Source of the DNA: DASPOF01 sp035626155
Lineage (GTDB): Bacteria; Desulfobacterota; Binatia; Binatales; Binataceae
NCBI GenBank assembly: GCA_035626155.1
Contig: DASPOF010000065.1
Coordinates: 6,600 to 70,599, forward strand
Length of the DNA: 64,000 bases
Direction of reading: 5' to 3'
Program-made: the position numbers and the translations under genes
Notes under the pieces: model-generated
Database searches by the model: none
Told to the model about the DNA's origin: nothing
The model's input: the letters and a program-made list of their open reading frames with translations, nothing else
Part shown: in pieces, positions 41,959-50,990 of the stretch
Position numbering within the stretch: the stretch's first letter is position 1
How the letters are laid out: every line of letters begins with the position of its first letter

Positions 41959-42756
41959 ATGAACCGGCTCTTCTCAATCTCGATGGCGGCCGCAATCCTG
42001 CTCGGCGCTGCGCTTGCGTGGACGGCGGAATCCGGAACGCTCAAGCTCGATGTGCTCGGTGATGTTGGCGCGGATGCGCAAAATCGGGCGCGCGTCCTGA
42101 GCGCCGGCGGAAAGCAGGTCGGCGAAGTCACCGCCGGGAAATCCATCCAACTTCCGCCCGGCGATTACGCGCTGGTGCTTCCGATCGTCGGCGGCGAGAT
42201 CACCAAGAGTGACGTGAAAATCGAGCCGGGGCGTACTCATACGGTGCTGATCGACAATGTCGCGGTGCTCCAGGTGAGCGCGAAGGATCGAGCCGGCACG
42301 GATCCCGGCTTCGGCGTGACCGTCACCTCGAGCGCCGAGCCTCACGGCAAGATCGCGAGCTTCATCACCGGCGACAAGTACCTGTTTGCGCCGATGCTGG
42401 TGGACGTAAAGGTCGATGCGCCCCCGCAGGGATACTACTGGCATGCGCTGGCGCTAAAGCCCGGTGAGCGGTCGCGGCTGACGCTCGGCGAGGTGGTCCC
42501 GGCGGACCTCGACGTGCAGACCACGATGGCGAAGCAACCGATTAACGACCAGACCCGGGTGGTCATTTATCGCGGCGGTACGCAAAGCCGCGTTGCGGAG
42601 AGCGCGCCCGGACCGGCGCATCATTTCGCGCTCGACCCCGGCGACTACGACATCTTCGTCGAAAATCACTCCGGCAAAGGACGCCCGTACGTGAGCGCGC
42701 CGCGAGTACATCTTGAATCGGGCGCGAAGGTGGAACGCGAAGTCCCGATGGACTGA
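41959..42756 (+). CDS. Exported beta-rich protein of unknown function
   Basis: A 265-aa protein with a signal peptide (MNRLFSISMAAAILLGAALAWTA, cleavage near 22-24). The rest is rich in beta strands with two similar units: about 25-95 (VTAGKSIQLPPGDYALVLPIVGG...KIEPGRTHTVLID) and about 185-262 (FALDPGDYDIFVENHSGKG...HLESGAKVEREV). These look like carboxypeptidase-regulatory or PEGA-like Ig folds that decorate cell-surface proteins. No catalytic motif is seen. A short basic gene follows after 10 bases. Confidence 0.7.
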   Translation: MNRLFSISMAAAILLGAALAWTAESGTLKLDVLGDVGADAQNRARVLSAGGKQVGEVTAGKSIQLPPGDYALVLPIVGGEITKSDVKIEPGRTHTVLIDNVAVLQVSAKDRAGTDPGFGVTVTSSAEPHGKIASFITGDKYLFAPMLVDVKVDAPPQGYYWHALALKPGERSRLTLGEVVPADLDVQTTMAKQPINDQTRVVIYRGGTQSRVAESAPGPAHHFALDPGDYDIFVENHSGKGRPYVSAPRVHLESGAKVEREVPMD

Positions 42757-42766
42757 GGAGGATCTG

Positions 42767-42871
42767 ATGGCGGTCGAACGGCAACGGGAAATCCGGCGGC
42801 GGCGCAAACGCCGCGAAAAGCGCCTGAAGGCGCGTATCCGCGAAGCTCGCAAGCAAAAGAAAAAGCGCTGA
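42767..42871 (+). CDS. Very small Arg/Lys-rich protein (34 aa)
   Basis: An ATG at 42767 is preceded by GAGGAGG (42756-42762) with a 4-base gap, then 34 codons and TGA. The product starts MAVERQREIRRRRKRREKR and ends KQKKKR, with more than half its residues Arg or Lys, plus Glu, forming one long charged helix. It resembles tiny basic proteins that bind nucleic acid or the ribosome. I do not recognise a named family with certainty. It lies 10 bases after the exported-protein gene, so it is probably co-transcribed. Confidence 0.6.
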   Translation: MAVERQREIRRRRKRREKRLKARIREARKQKKKR

Positions 42872-42891
42872 CGCGCCGAACGCGGGGCCGC

Positions 42892-44682
42892 TTACTTGCC
42901 GGCGGCCGCGGGCACGAACACGCCGATATCCGGTGTGCCCCAGCCCGACGCGCGATCGTACCCTATGCCAGCCGCGTATCCGGCGACGCCGTTGAACGAG
43001 TTGTTTCCTGTCGTCACGTCGCGCAATCCGGAGCTGGCAGCGTTGCCCAACGCGCCGAGGGCATAAATTTTGGCGTTAAGATTTCCTGCCCGCGCTTCAC
43101 CCGCCTGTTGCGCGACCAACTGCGCAATCCCGGCCCAATATGGAGCGCTCAGGCTGGTGCCCCCGATGCAGCAGAGGATGCTGCCGCTGTCGCCGAAGAA
43201 GTAGCCGGGATTGTTTGGGCTTGCGCCCAACGAGATGTCGGGTATATCGCGCGCCTTATCCTTTGGCGTCGATGCGGTCTGGAATGCAGGCTTCTTGAAC
43301 AGGCTGCTCCTGCCTCCTCCGGTCGTGCCGGCAGGCTCCTTGTTGCCATCATGCCAAACGGTCTCGGCAACGTTGCCGACGTCGAGTCCGGACGAATTGT
43401 ATGTCGGGTTGAACGAGGTGCCTCCCACTGCGGTGACGTTTGGGTCGCCGGCCATCTCGCTGATCTTTCGAGCTTTGGTGACGACACAATTCATGTGCCG
43501 ATCGACCCCGAGACCGGCAGCGCCCCAGTCGCCCGCGGATACGTACACACCCTGCCCGTGCGCCGCTGCCTCGGCGAAAAGCGGGTCAAGCTGCTTCGTG
43601 AAAAAGGCCGGGTCCGCGCCGCAGAAGGCGAAACTTATACTGACCGCGCCGCACGTGTTGTCGTGGATCGCCCGTGCGATCGCGTCCGGCAGTCCGTTAC
43701 CTTTGCTCGCCGCATCACTGCCGATGTACGCGACGATCGGCGCCCCGGGTGCAGCGGCGTGAGAGTACTCCACATCGAGCTCCGCCTCGGTATCCGCCCC
43801 GTCGATTATTCCCGGGTCCGATCCGTCGGCGAAAGTCTGGGTGACGTTTGCGGCTGGCAACGCGAAGGTGGTGTCGAATGCTGTCACTCCCGACGAATCC
43901 CAGTTCGAGTTCTCGACCAGCCCGATGCAATCCGTGCCGGTGCCGTCGATTCCGCCGGCTTGCAGGCTGTTGTAGTCGTAGAAAGTCCATAGGTCTTGCG
44001 GCCCGAAGGCGGTGACTCCTCCCTCGGTGACTGCCGGCAAACTCGGCGGGCGGCGCGCCAGCGATGCGCTGACCACGGGCACCGCGCGCATCATGTTGGA
44101 GAGGCCGCGAATCGTGCCGATCAGGGGAGCCAGCTTTTCGGGAACGGCGGGATCATCGAGATTGGCGTAGGTCTTGCCATCGGCGCTCGCCGCGATGCGC
44201 ACGGAGAAGGCCTTTTGCGCCTTTTCCGCCGAACCGGTGAAGACGATCGAGCGACGCGATGCGCTCGCGGATTGAATCGTGAAGCCGCTCTGCTCGAGCC
44301 ATCGTGTAAGCGCGGCGACGTCGGACTGGGTCGGGCCGAAGCGGGCGTTGAACTCGGCGGAGGAGAGCCATCGATGGTACCGGGGCGATGACGAGTCCAC
44401 CTGATCGGCGGCCAGGCGATCGAGCTCGGCCCGGTTGCGGAGCGCGAGGACGATCTCCATCCTGAGCGCGCGCTCCGGCGCGACGACGCCCTCGCCGGCA
44501 AGTCCCGCCGCCTCCTCCGAATGATTGCCCGCGATAGCGGTGGTTCCCGCGTAAGCCTCGGCGCAAAGCGGCATCGAAACCGCCACAATCGCCGCTGCGG
44601 CGCCCGCCAGAAATCCGAAAATCTGCGCGCGAATCCCGCCCGCGCCGCTCCCCCGATGCCCGACTGCCCCCCGTGAATTCAT
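42892..44682 (-). CDS. Secreted S53 (sedolisin/pro-kumamolisin) acid peptidase
   Basis: A 596-aa preproenzyme. A hydrophobic export signal lies near residues 19-45. The inhibitory pro-domain spans about 70-200 (YHRWLSSAEFNARFGPTQSDVAALTRWLEQ is typical). The catalytic domain carries the Glu-Asp pair in TEAELDVE near 297, the oxyanion Asp in SAGDWGA near 384 and the nucleophile Ser in GGTSLSAPYWAG near 506. The C-terminal GYDRASGWGTPD near 580 is the calcium site. These are serine-carboxyl peptidases active at low pH, so it likely feeds on external protein. The start at 44682 is preferred over a TTG at 44718. Confidence 0.92.
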   Translation of the reverse strand: MNSRGAVGHRGSGAGGIRAQIFGFLAGAAAAIVAVSMPLCAEAYAGTTAIAGNHSEEAAGLAGEGVVAPERALRMEIVLALRNRAELDRLAADQVDSSSPRYHRWLSSAEFNARFGPTQSDVAALTRWLEQSGFTIQSASASRRSIVFTGSAEKAQKAFSVRIAASADGKTYANLDDPAVPEKLAPLIGTIRGLSNMMRAVPVVSASLARRPPSLPAVTEGGVTAFGPQDLWTFYDYNSLQAGGIDGTGTDCIGLVENSNWDSSGVTAFDTTFALPAANVTQTFADGSDPGIIDGADTEAELDVEYSHAAAPGAPIVAYIGSDAASKGNGLPDAIARAIHDNTCGAVSISFAFCGADPAFFTKQLDPLFAEAAAHGQGVYVSAGDWGAAGLGVDRHMNCVVTKARKISEMAGDPNVTAVGGTSFNPTYNSSGLDVGNVAETVWHDGNKEPAGTTGGGRSSLFKKPAFQTASTPKDKARDIPDISLGASPNNPGYFFGDSGSILCCIGGTSLSAPYWAGIAQLVAQQAGEARAGNLNAKIYALGALGNAASSGLRDVTTGNNSFNGVAGYAAGIGYDRASGWGTPDIGVFVPAAAGK

Positions 44683-44737
44683 CGCATGGATTCTACACTT
44701 AGACTGGTTTTGAGCCAAGCTGTCGCAGGGTCAAGAC

Positions 44738-44867
44738 TCATTGATTGAGCCAAAAGAAAACGGTTGCGGCGATGCAGATAGCGCTGAAGAATGTGTAGGC
44801 GCGGGGTCGTACCGCAGGGTTCAATGCGCTTAAGCTGAGCCTTAGTCAGCCAGAATTGATCAGACAT
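44738..44867 (-). mobile_element. Internally deleted IS5-family transposase remnant
   Basis: On the minus strand, an ATG at 44867 begins MSDQFWLTKAQLKRIEP (44867-44817), the usual first residues of IS5-family transposases. In a second frame, 44797-44738 encodes TFFSAICIAATVFFWLNQ and a stop, the usual last residues of the same family. The roughly 250 residues between, with the whole DDE core, are missing. The element is therefore a non-autonomous deletion derivative. Terminal inverted repeats could not be fixed with confidence; GGGTCAAGACTCA at 44728-44740 is a candidate end, with a looser match near 44980-45000. The rest of the 364-base gap between the S53 and GST genes holds no gene. Confidence 0.75.
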
Positions 44868-45046
44868 CGGCAGGTTCTCCTGCCGCGCTTGAAATCACGA
44901 TGTCACATCAGATGGAATTTGAGTTTGCAATGGTCTGCTATGCGGACAAACCGGACATGGAACGGGATCGTCTTCAATCTCAGTGAGTTTGCCTTGACGG
45001 CTTGCCAACCACGCAGCTGATGATTTTCGCGAGGAGGGGCCTCACT

Positions 45047-45703
45047 ATGACCATCGTCATTACCGCCTTTGAACGGTCGCCCGATGGCGGCAAGGGACTG
45101 GCGCGTGATACGCGCGTTCGCTGGGCACTTGAAGAAGTAGGCCAACCCTACGAGGTCCGCCTTGTTTCGTTCCGTGCGATGAAGGAATCCGCGCATCGGG
45201 CGCTTCATCCTTTCGGCCAGATCCCGACCTACGAGGAAGGCGATCTCGCCCTGTTCGAGTCGGGGGCTATCGTGTTCCATATCGCCGAGCGCCATGCGGG
45301 GTTGCTGCCAGACGATGCCAATGCCCGGGCGCGCGCGATCACATGGATATTTGCCGCGCTCAACACGGTGGAACCGCCGATCCTTGAACGCGAGACCGCT
45401 AGCCTCCTGGAGGGCGACAAGACCTGGTATGAGGAGCGCCTGCCTCTGGTCGAGGCTCGCGTCCGCGACCGGCTGGACCAACTTTCCGGTCGCTTGGGCG
45501 ATGCCGACTGGCTCGATAGCGCGTTCAGCGCGGGCGACCTGATGATGGTGTCGGTACTGCTCAGGTTGAAATCTTCGGGCATTCTGGACGACTATCCGAA
45601 CCTGGCCGCTTATGTCGCCCGCGGCGAAGCGCGGCCCGCCTACAAGCGGGCTTTCGAGGCTCAATTGGCGGTTTACACCGGCAAGCCACCGGCCGGCCGA
45701 TAG
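45047..45703 (+). CDS. Glutathione S-transferase family protein
   Basis: A 218-aa cytosolic protein. I start at the ATG at 45047 (MTIVITAFERSPDGG), preceded by GAGGAGGGG. The thioredoxin-fold N-terminal domain (about 1-85) has RVRWALEEVGQPYEVRLVSF, IPTYEEGDLALFESGAIVFHIAE with the cis-Pro and the glutathione-binding Glu-Ser pair. The helical domain (about 95-215) has DWLDSAFSAGDLMMVSVLLRL, the GST N-capping box region. It may detoxify electrophiles. It sits beside the transposase remnant and has a slightly different base composition, so it may have been acquired by transfer. Confidence 0.9.
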   Translation: MTIVITAFERSPDGGKGLARDTRVRWALEEVGQPYEVRLVSFRAMKESAHRALHPFGQIPTYEEGDLALFESGAIVFHIAERHAGLLPDDANARARAITWIFAALNTVEPPILERETASLLEGDKTWYEERLPLVEARVRDRLDQLSGRLGDADWLDSAFSAGDLMMVSVLLRLKSSGILDDYPNLAAYVARGEARPAYKRAFEAQLAVYTGKPPAGR

Positions 45704-45743
45704 AGTTCCATCCAGGGCGCGAAGTCGTCATTTGAGTTTCCGT

Positions 45744-47813
45744 TCAGTTTATGGGGCCTGACCCCGGGTTTGGCGGGAGCGGCTTCGACCCCGCCATCCC
45801 CGCGCCGATCTGCGCCGCGAGCGCGCGGGCTGCGACGTTGGCGGGATCGACCGCAAGCACGCGCTGGCACTGATCGAGCGCCTCCGCATCATGGCCGGAC
45901 GAATGCAAACCTTGCGCGAGAGCCAATCTGAACTGCGCGTTCGACGGTTGCAACGCCACGGCGCGCCGCAGCGCTTGCAGACTTTCCTCGCCGCGTCCCT
46001 CGGCGCCGAGCACTGCGCCGAGCACGGCCCACGCCGGGGCGACATCGCGCCGTCGCGCGACCAGCGCGTCAAGGATTTGCTCCGCATCCGCGTAGTCGCC
46101 GTGCCGGGACATGATTTGCGCCCGCAGGAATTGCGCGGAATCGTAGGCGGCAGGGTTGGCGGCGGCCCGCGCCAGCGCCTGGGCGACGCGCGCGCTATCA
46201 CCAGCCTGGTCGGCGAGCGCCGCGAGCTTAAGGTAAGACGAAGCCGGCATCCCGGGCAGATAGTCGAGCGCTCGCGCCATCTCATCGGCGGCCTCTGCCG
46301 GCCGGCCCAGCCGCTCGTGCAAGAGACCGAGGTTGTAAAGGGTCACACCGTCGACCGGATTGATTTGCAGTGTGCGCTTGAACTCGCGCTCGGCCCCCGC
46401 CAGGTCGCCGGTTGCTTGAAGCGCCAACCCGAGCCGCCCATGGCACGCGGCGGAGCCGGGGAACACCTCGATACACCTGCCGAACAGCGTGACATCGTCG
46501 TGCCAGTAACCCTCGGCGTGCCACAGCACCAACGCGTACACGCCTGCCAGCGTCAATGCGGCCGCAGCGACAAGCTGGCGGCGCTCGGCCCCCGCCGCGG
46601 CGAACCTGGCCGCGAGATCGCCGAGGAAAATGAAACCGGCAGCCGACGCCATGTAGGCATAGCGATCCTGGATCAATGCATCGGTGACGAGGTTTCTGAA
46701 GTCGAGCACGGGGGCGAGCGCCGTGGCCGCCCACACCGCGAGGAAAACGTACAGGCGCCGATGTGAATTGCTCGCGAAGATCAGGACCATCGCGGCGGCG
46801 AGCGCCGCCAAGCCCAGGACCGGCAGGTAGAACTGCGCCGATGCGGCGCTGGAGACCGGATGAAACTCGTGCGCGGGTCCCGCCATCCAGGGCGCGACCA
46901 GCATGACGAGGTAGTGCGCGAGCCCGGCGGGAATCGAATACGCAGCCTGCAGCCAGGTCACCTGATTGTGAGGAGCGGGGCGCGTGATGAACCCGAGCAC
47001 CCACAGCCTGAGCCCGAGGTACGCGATCGCCTCGGCGAAGTACGGTGCGGTCACCTTGAGCGCGCGCGCCATCCGGCTGGGAGCCGCCGCGCGCACTACG
47101 GGCTCTTCGCCGCCATCCAGAATGAAAGTGTAAGCGGCAACGAGAACGGGAAAGAGCACCGCGGATTCGTGGCTTAGCAGCGCGCCGCCGAACAGAAGCA
47201 TCGAGAAGAACAACCGGCGGCTGCCGGATGCGCGCGTGATGAAGTAATAGAGTGCGCCCAGCTCGAATGCGGCCGCGAACGCCAATACGTTTGCGGAGGG
47301 CCATACGATCGAATCGGCATGCGCCGGGAAGAGACCGAACAGGACTGCCGCGAGCAATCCCGCGGTCACGTCCGCGGTCAACGCAACCGCAATTCGATAA
47401 ACCGCAACGACGACCACCAGTTGGAGAAGCACCGAGGTCAGATGCCAGGGCGCCGGATTGAGCCCGAAAGCGTGATAGTTGAGCGCGAGCCAGACGTCCT
47501 CGAGCGGCCGATAGTAGGAACTTTTCGGGAACTCTCCATTGGGCCGAAACCACCAGACATCGTGGGCGAACGACCGCCAGAGGAACGACCACTGGCCGAT
47601 CATCGGATTGATGATGATCATTTCGTGATCGTCGTACACGAATCCGTTGCCCAGGCATCGAAGGTACGCGATGAACGTCGCGCCGAGTGCGCCGGCGAGA
47701 AAGATCGCGCTTGAGCCGCGCGATGAAGTCCGCATCTCCGCATTGGGCGCGCCGGGAGATTTCGCCCGCGCGGCTTCGCGGGTCGCGCCACGCTTGTGCT
47801 TCTTGGGAGCCAA
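45744..47813 (-). CDS. GT-C-type polytopic membrane protein with C-terminal TPR repeats
   Basis: A 689-aa inner-membrane protein. A basic N-terminus is followed by about ten hydrophobic segments (about 33-425). The first periplasmic loop carries NGFVYDDHEMI with the Asp-Asp pair typical of GT-C glycosyltransferases, then SSYYRPL. This layout resembles TMTC-type O-mannosyltransferases and related bacterial proteins. The C-terminal 230 residues hold about five TPR units (HGRLGLALQATGDLAGAEREFKRTLQINP, YNLGLLHERLGRPAEAADEMARAL and others). It probably transfers sugar from a lipid donor to protein or glycan. The last codons fall in a GGGGCCTGACCCC near-palindrome. Confidence 0.85.
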   Translation of the reverse strand: MAPKKHKRGATREAARAKSPGAPNAEMRTSSRGSSAIFLAGALGATFIAYLRCLGNGFVYDDHEMIIINPMIGQWSFLWRSFAHDVWWFRPNGEFPKSSYYRPLEDVWLALNYHAFGLNPAPWHLTSVLLQLVVVVAVYRIAVALTADVTAGLLAAVLFGLFPAHADSIVWPSANVLAFAAAFELGALYYFITRASGSRRLFFSMLLFGGALLSHESAVLFPVLVAAYTFILDGGEEPVVRAAAPSRMARALKVTAPYFAEAIAYLGLRLWVLGFITRPAPHNQVTWLQAAYSIPAGLAHYLVMLVAPWMAGPAHEFHPVSSAASAQFYLPVLGLAALAAAMVLIFASNSHRRLYVFLAVWAATALAPVLDFRNLVTDALIQDRYAYMASAAGFIFLGDLAARFAAAGAERRQLVAAAALTLAGVYALVLWHAEGYWHDDVTLFGRCIEVFPGSAACHGRLGLALQATGDLAGAEREFKRTLQINPVDGVTLYNLGLLHERLGRPAEAADEMARALDYLPGMPASSYLKLAALADQAGDSARVAQALARAAANPAAYDSAQFLRAQIMSRHGDYADAEQILDALVARRRDVAPAWAVLGAVLGAEGRGEESLQALRRAVALQPSNAQFRLALAQGLHSSGHDAEALDQCQRVLAVDPANVAARALAAQIGAGMAGSKPLPPNPGSGPIN

Positions 47814-47889
47814 GGCGGGATAATCTTACGAATTCGGACGCCCGAGCGCATCGGGCTGCGCCGCCCGGCGCCGGGGCGCCCCCGATGCG

Positions 47890-47918
47890 TTGACAGGACA
47901 TCGGCCGGGCCGGAGAAT
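47890..47918 (+). promoter_or_regulatory. Candidate sigma-70 promoter before rpoZ
   Basis: TTGACA at 47890-47895 and GAGAAT at 47913-47918 with a 17-base spacer. The start codon is only 11 bases further, so the transcript would be nearly leaderless unless GGAGA at 47912-47916 acts as the ribosome site of a longer message. The -10 match is weak. Confidence 0.35.
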
Positions 47919-47928
47919 TGACTGTGCA

Positions 47929-48126
47929 ATGGCAAGAATCACCGTAGAAGATTGTCTCGATAAGATCCCGAACCGGTTCGAGCTCGTGCTCGCCGGTGCG
48001 CGCCGCGCCAAGCAGTTGCTCAAGGGCGCGCGGCCGCTGGTCGAGAGCGACAACAAGGAAGTCGTCACGGCGCTGCGCGAAATCGCCGCCGGAAAAGTGA
48101 CGATCCAGCCTCCGGAGGGGGGCTGA
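47929..48126 (+). CDS. rpoZ: RNA polymerase omega subunit
   Basis: A 65-aa omega subunit that helps fold and assemble the beta-prime subunit. It starts [30 protein letters not shown], the conserved omega core including the helix with NRFELV and [23 protein letters not shown] follows at 43-58. The ATG at 47929 is chosen over the in-frame TTG at 47890. In many deltaproteobacteria rpoZ lies beside gmk and spoT; here it lies 113 bases upstream of a sigma factor gene. Confidence 0.95.
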   Translation: MARITVEDCLDKIPNRFELVLAGARRAKQLLKGARPLVESDNKEVVTALREIAAGKVTIQPPEGG

Positions 48127-48239
48127 CTATAGTCTTCTGCCCGCCTGCTGCCGAGCCGCCTCGCGCGGGCGGATCGCTTTTGGTCCCGCGAGAGAGCCGA
48201 TACGCCGTCCGCCCGTGAACGGACCGCGGTGGTCATCCG

Positions 48240-49325
48240 ATGGCTCGTAAAGCTCGAAAATCGCCGCGTCCCGCCCGCCCAGCCAAACGCGCTCGCGCCG
48301 AGCGTGTGCCGAAAGAACCGGTTGCAATTTCGGAACTCGCGAGCCTCGAGGAAGAACCCGTCGAGGTAGAGGAGTTTCATCCGATCGAGAGCGAGGAGCT
48401 GCCGCCCTCGGTGCCTCGCATCGAGCGGACGGCCGAGGAGGAGGCCGCCGCGGGCCGCGAAGAGGGTGGCGCGCTGGTCGCGGTCGATCCGCTATCGCGC
48501 TATCTCGCGGAGATTCGCCGCTTTCCGCTGCTTACCCGCGAGGAAGAAGTGGTAATCGCCAAGCGCTACGATCGCGATCGCGACATCGCCGACGCCTACC
48601 GGCTCGTCACCGCCAACTTGCGCCTGGTAGTGAAGATCGCCTTTGAGTTCGCGCGCGCCACCCGCAACGTGCTCGACCTCATCCAGGAGGGCAACGTCGG
48701 CCTGATGGAAGCGGTGAAGAACTTCGACCCCTATCGCGGGATCCGATTTCCGTCCTACGCGGTGTGGTGGGTGCGCGCATATATCTATCGCTACCTCATC
48801 AACAACTGGCGGATGGTCAAGATCGGAACCACCCAGGCTCAGCGCAAATTGTTCTTCAACCTCAAGAAGGAGAGCGACCGGCTCGAGGCGGAGGGCTTCA
48901 GCCCCACGCCGCAACTGCTCGCGCGCCGGATTGGAGTGAAGGAGGACGAGGTGCGCGAGATGCAGCAACGGATGGCGCATAGCGAGGTGTCGCTCGAGCA
49001 GCCGATCGGAGCCGCTGAGGACACGCGGCTGGTCGATGTGCTGCCCGACGAGACGACCAATCCGGAGGATGCCGCTGCCGAGGCCGAGTGGCATTCGTTC
49101 GCGCGCGAGCAGGTCGAGCAATTCGCCGCGACGCTCAAGGACAAGGAGCTCGAAATCTTCAAGATCCGTTTGCTCTCCGAGGAGCCGGAGACTTTGCAGG
49201 AAGTCGGCGCGCGTTTCGGAATCAGCCGCGAGCGCGTACGCCAGATCGAAACCCGGCTCAAGCGCCGCCTGAAGGAATTCATCCAGTCGCGCGCCGCCGA
49301 CATCGATCAGACCGGCACTTCGTAA
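48240..49325 (+). CDS. rpoH: RNA polymerase sigma factor RpoH-type
   Basis: A 361-aa sigma-70 family factor of the heat-shock group. Region 1.2/2.1 begins at [21 protein letters not shown] near 83-103. Region 2 includes [38 protein letters not shown] (core binding and -10 melting) and [14 protein letters not shown]. The RpoH-box [11 protein letters not shown] lies near 200-210 and separates it from RpoD. Region 4.2 ([20 protein letters not shown]) lies near 318-337. An acidic N-terminal extension of about 80 residues, longer than in E. coli RpoH, is Lys/Arg-rich first and Glu-rich later. No heat-shock genes are adjacent. Confidence 0.92.
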   Translation: MARKARKSPRPARPAKRARAERVPKEPVAISELASLEEEPVEVEEFHPIESEELPPSVPRIERTAEEEAAAGREEGGALVAVDPLSRYLAEIRRFPLLTREEEVVIAKRYDRDRDIADAYRLVTANLRLVVKIAFEFARATRNVLDLIQEGNVGLMEAVKNFDPYRGIRFPSYAVWWVRAYIYRYLINNWRMVKIGTTQAQRKLFFNLKKESDRLEAEGFSPTPQLLARRIGVKEDEVREMQQRMAHSEVSLEQPIGAAEDTRLVDVLPDETTNPEDAAAEAEWHSFAREQVEQFAATLKDKELEIFKIRLLSEEPETLQEVGARFGISRERVRQIETRLKRRLKEFIQSRAADIDQTGTS

Positions 49326-49413
49326 ATCGTATCGCGCGGATGTCCGCCGCCTTGCCGCGCGCCGCCCGCGGCTGCGATAATGCCGGCTGTGGCCGCGGGA
49401 GCGGGGCCGAGCG

Positions 49414-50145
49414 ATGCGGGAGCGTAGTTGCGCGCTGGTGGTGATAGGCAACGAGATCCTGTCGGGCAAGGTGCAGGACAGCAACGCGTTCTTCGCTGCG
49501 CGCGAACTCAGGAAAATCGGCGTTCAACTCAAGCGCGTCACGGTGATCGCGGACGAAATCCCCGCGATCGCCGAGGAAGTCGCCTACTGCTCGCGCCGGT
49601 TCGACTTCGTGATCACCTCCGGCGGCGTCGGACCGACCCACGACGACCTCACGATGGAGGGTGTCGCGGCGGCTTTCGACCGCAAGCTCATAATCCATCC
49701 CGAACTCGAGCGCCTGATCAGCAAGTACTTCGTCGATCGTCCCGGTCCTGCCGCTTTCAAGATGGCGGAGGTGCCTGCCGGCGCAATCCTGAATGAAGCG
49801 GGCGACGTCCGCTTCCCCACCGTCCAGATCGAAAACGTGTACGTGCTGCCGGGAATCCCGCAGCTCTTCGAGGCGAAGCTCAATGCGCTCAAGAGCCGGT
49901 TCGCAACCGATCCCTTCTATCTGCGCGCGATCTACACGAGCGCGGGCGAGGGCGCGATCGCGGATCATCTCAACGCGTGCATGCGCGAGTTTCCCGAGCT
50001 GATGCTTGGCTCGTACCCGCGCATCGGGAATCCCGACTATCGCGTCAAGCTTACGCTTGAATCGAAGGACGCCGATTACCTGGAGCGCGCCTTCAAATAT
50101 CTGCTCGATTTGTTGCCCAAAGATGCGGTCGTGAAGACCGAGTAA
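49414..50145 (+). CDS. CinA-type molybdopterin-binding domain protein
   Basis: A 243-aa cytosolic protein of the CinA N-terminal (MoCF-biosynthesis-like) family. Marks are CALVVIGNEILSGKVQDSNAFFAARELRKIGV near 6-37 and VITSGGVGPTHDDLTMEGVAAAF near 66-88, the nucleotide-binding block. YVLPGIPQLFEAKL near 142-155 comes later. The C-terminal deamidase domain of full-length CinA is absent. Family members have ADP-ribose pyrophosphatase or related activities, so NAD salvage or repair is a reasonable but unproven role. The start at 49414 has few alternatives. Confidence 0.88.
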   Translation: MRERSCALVVIGNEILSGKVQDSNAFFAARELRKIGVQLKRVTVIADEIPAIAEEVAYCSRRFDFVITSGGVGPTHDDLTMEGVAAAFDRKLIIHPELERLISKYFVDRPGPAAFKMAEVPAGAILNEAGDVRFPTVQIENVYVLPGIPQLFEAKLNALKSRFATDPFYLRAIYTSAGEGAIADHLNACMREFPELMLGSYPRIGNPDYRVKLTLESKDADYLERAFKYLLDLLPKDAVVKTE

Positions 50146-50179
50146 GATACAGAAGCACCCGGTGGTGGAGGTTGTAACG

Positions 50180-50752
50180 ATGAGGCGGAAAAATCGCGCA
50201 TTGGTAGCGATCGCGCTTGCGCTCGCGCTTCTATTTCCGGCCGGACCGCTCGCCCAAACCGCGGGCGCGCAGGCCGCAAATCCGAATCAGCCGGCTGCGG
50301 CCGTAACGCCGGCCCAGGTGGAGCAGCCCGACCAGGGCGTCAATTGGCCGGGAGCCGGCTATGGCGTGGCGGCGCTGTTTTGCAACGTGGTGTATATCCC
50401 CGCCAAGCTCGTCTATGCGCTGGCTGGCGGCTTCGTCGGCGGAGCGACCTGGGCGCTGACCGGGGGAAACTCGCAGGCTGCCGATACCGTATGGCGAAGC
50501 ACGCTCGGCGGCGATTACGTTCTGACCCCGCAGATGATTTCCGGCGACCAGCCCATCAACTTCAATGGACCGACCGAGACGCCGCCGCCTCAACCGTCAG
50601 CGCCCGCGGCGAGCACGGCAGTAGCCCCTATCGCGCCGCTTCCGCCGCCGCCCTCGGCGAGCGCATCCTCCGGTTCCACGCATCCCATCGATGTGGGCAG
50701 CGGACCTGTCGCCCCATCCGGCGGCTCGCCGCCCGCGTCGGGAATCGAGTAG
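50180..50752 (+). CDS. Exported small membrane-associated hypothetical protein
   Basis: A 190-aa protein starting at the ATG at 50180, with GGAGG upstream. The signal peptide core is LVAIALALALLFPAG. A conserved-looking middle (about 56-120) carries one hydrophobic segment, GVAALFCNVVYIPAKLVYALAGGFVGGATWALTGG, then VWRSTLGGDYVLTPQMISGDQPINFNGP. The last 60 residues are Pro/Ser-rich and unstructured. I have seen similar VWRS.LGGDYV proteins as conserved hypotheticals in deltaproteobacteria, but no function is known. It is convergent with the LysR gene. Confidence 0.7.
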   Translation: MRRKNRALVAIALALALLFPAGPLAQTAGAQAANPNQPAAAVTPAQVEQPDQGVNWPGAGYGVAALFCNVVYIPAKLVYALAGGFVGGATWALTGGNSQAADTVWRSTLGGDYVLTPQMISGDQPINFNGPTETPPPQPSAPAASTAVAPIAPLPPPPSASASSGSTHPIDVGSGPVAPSGGSPPASGIE

Positions 50753-50836
50753 CGCGCACCCGCGCCGCGGCGTATCGCGCGCAGGCGCGGAAGCTCGGAA
50801 GAGAGAATCCTTCGATCGGGTGAAGGCGGCGTCTTG

Positions 50837-50951
50837 GCAGGATGTTGGGAAGAGCGAGATCGTCGCAGTTCGACCGGCCTGCGGTCCCAACATCCTGCGT
50901 AAGAGATGGCTTCTTTCCTCTATCTTCTCCCCCGGTCTTTTCCGGGGGAGA
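50837..50951. terminator. Two nested inverted repeats between convergent genes
   Basis: A perfect 14-bp inverted repeat (50837-50850 with 50885-50898) with a 34-base spacer is followed by a perfect 10-bp hairpin (50926-50935 with 50942-50951) around loop TCTTTT. They lie in the 238-base gap between a plus-strand and a minus-strand gene. The second hairpin is a good structural barrier but lacks a clear U-run, so a bidirectional terminator is the likeliest role. Confidence 0.45.
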
Positions 50952-50990
50952 TAAGAGAGGGGGAGCAGGCTGTGATTTATCGCAAGCCTG

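Noticed and set aside
45741..45770. GGGGCCTGACCCC near-palindrome at the end of the GT-C/TPR gene as a repeat element
   Set aside because: Only one copy was found in the window, so I cannot show that it is repeated; it may just be the gene's own 3' end.
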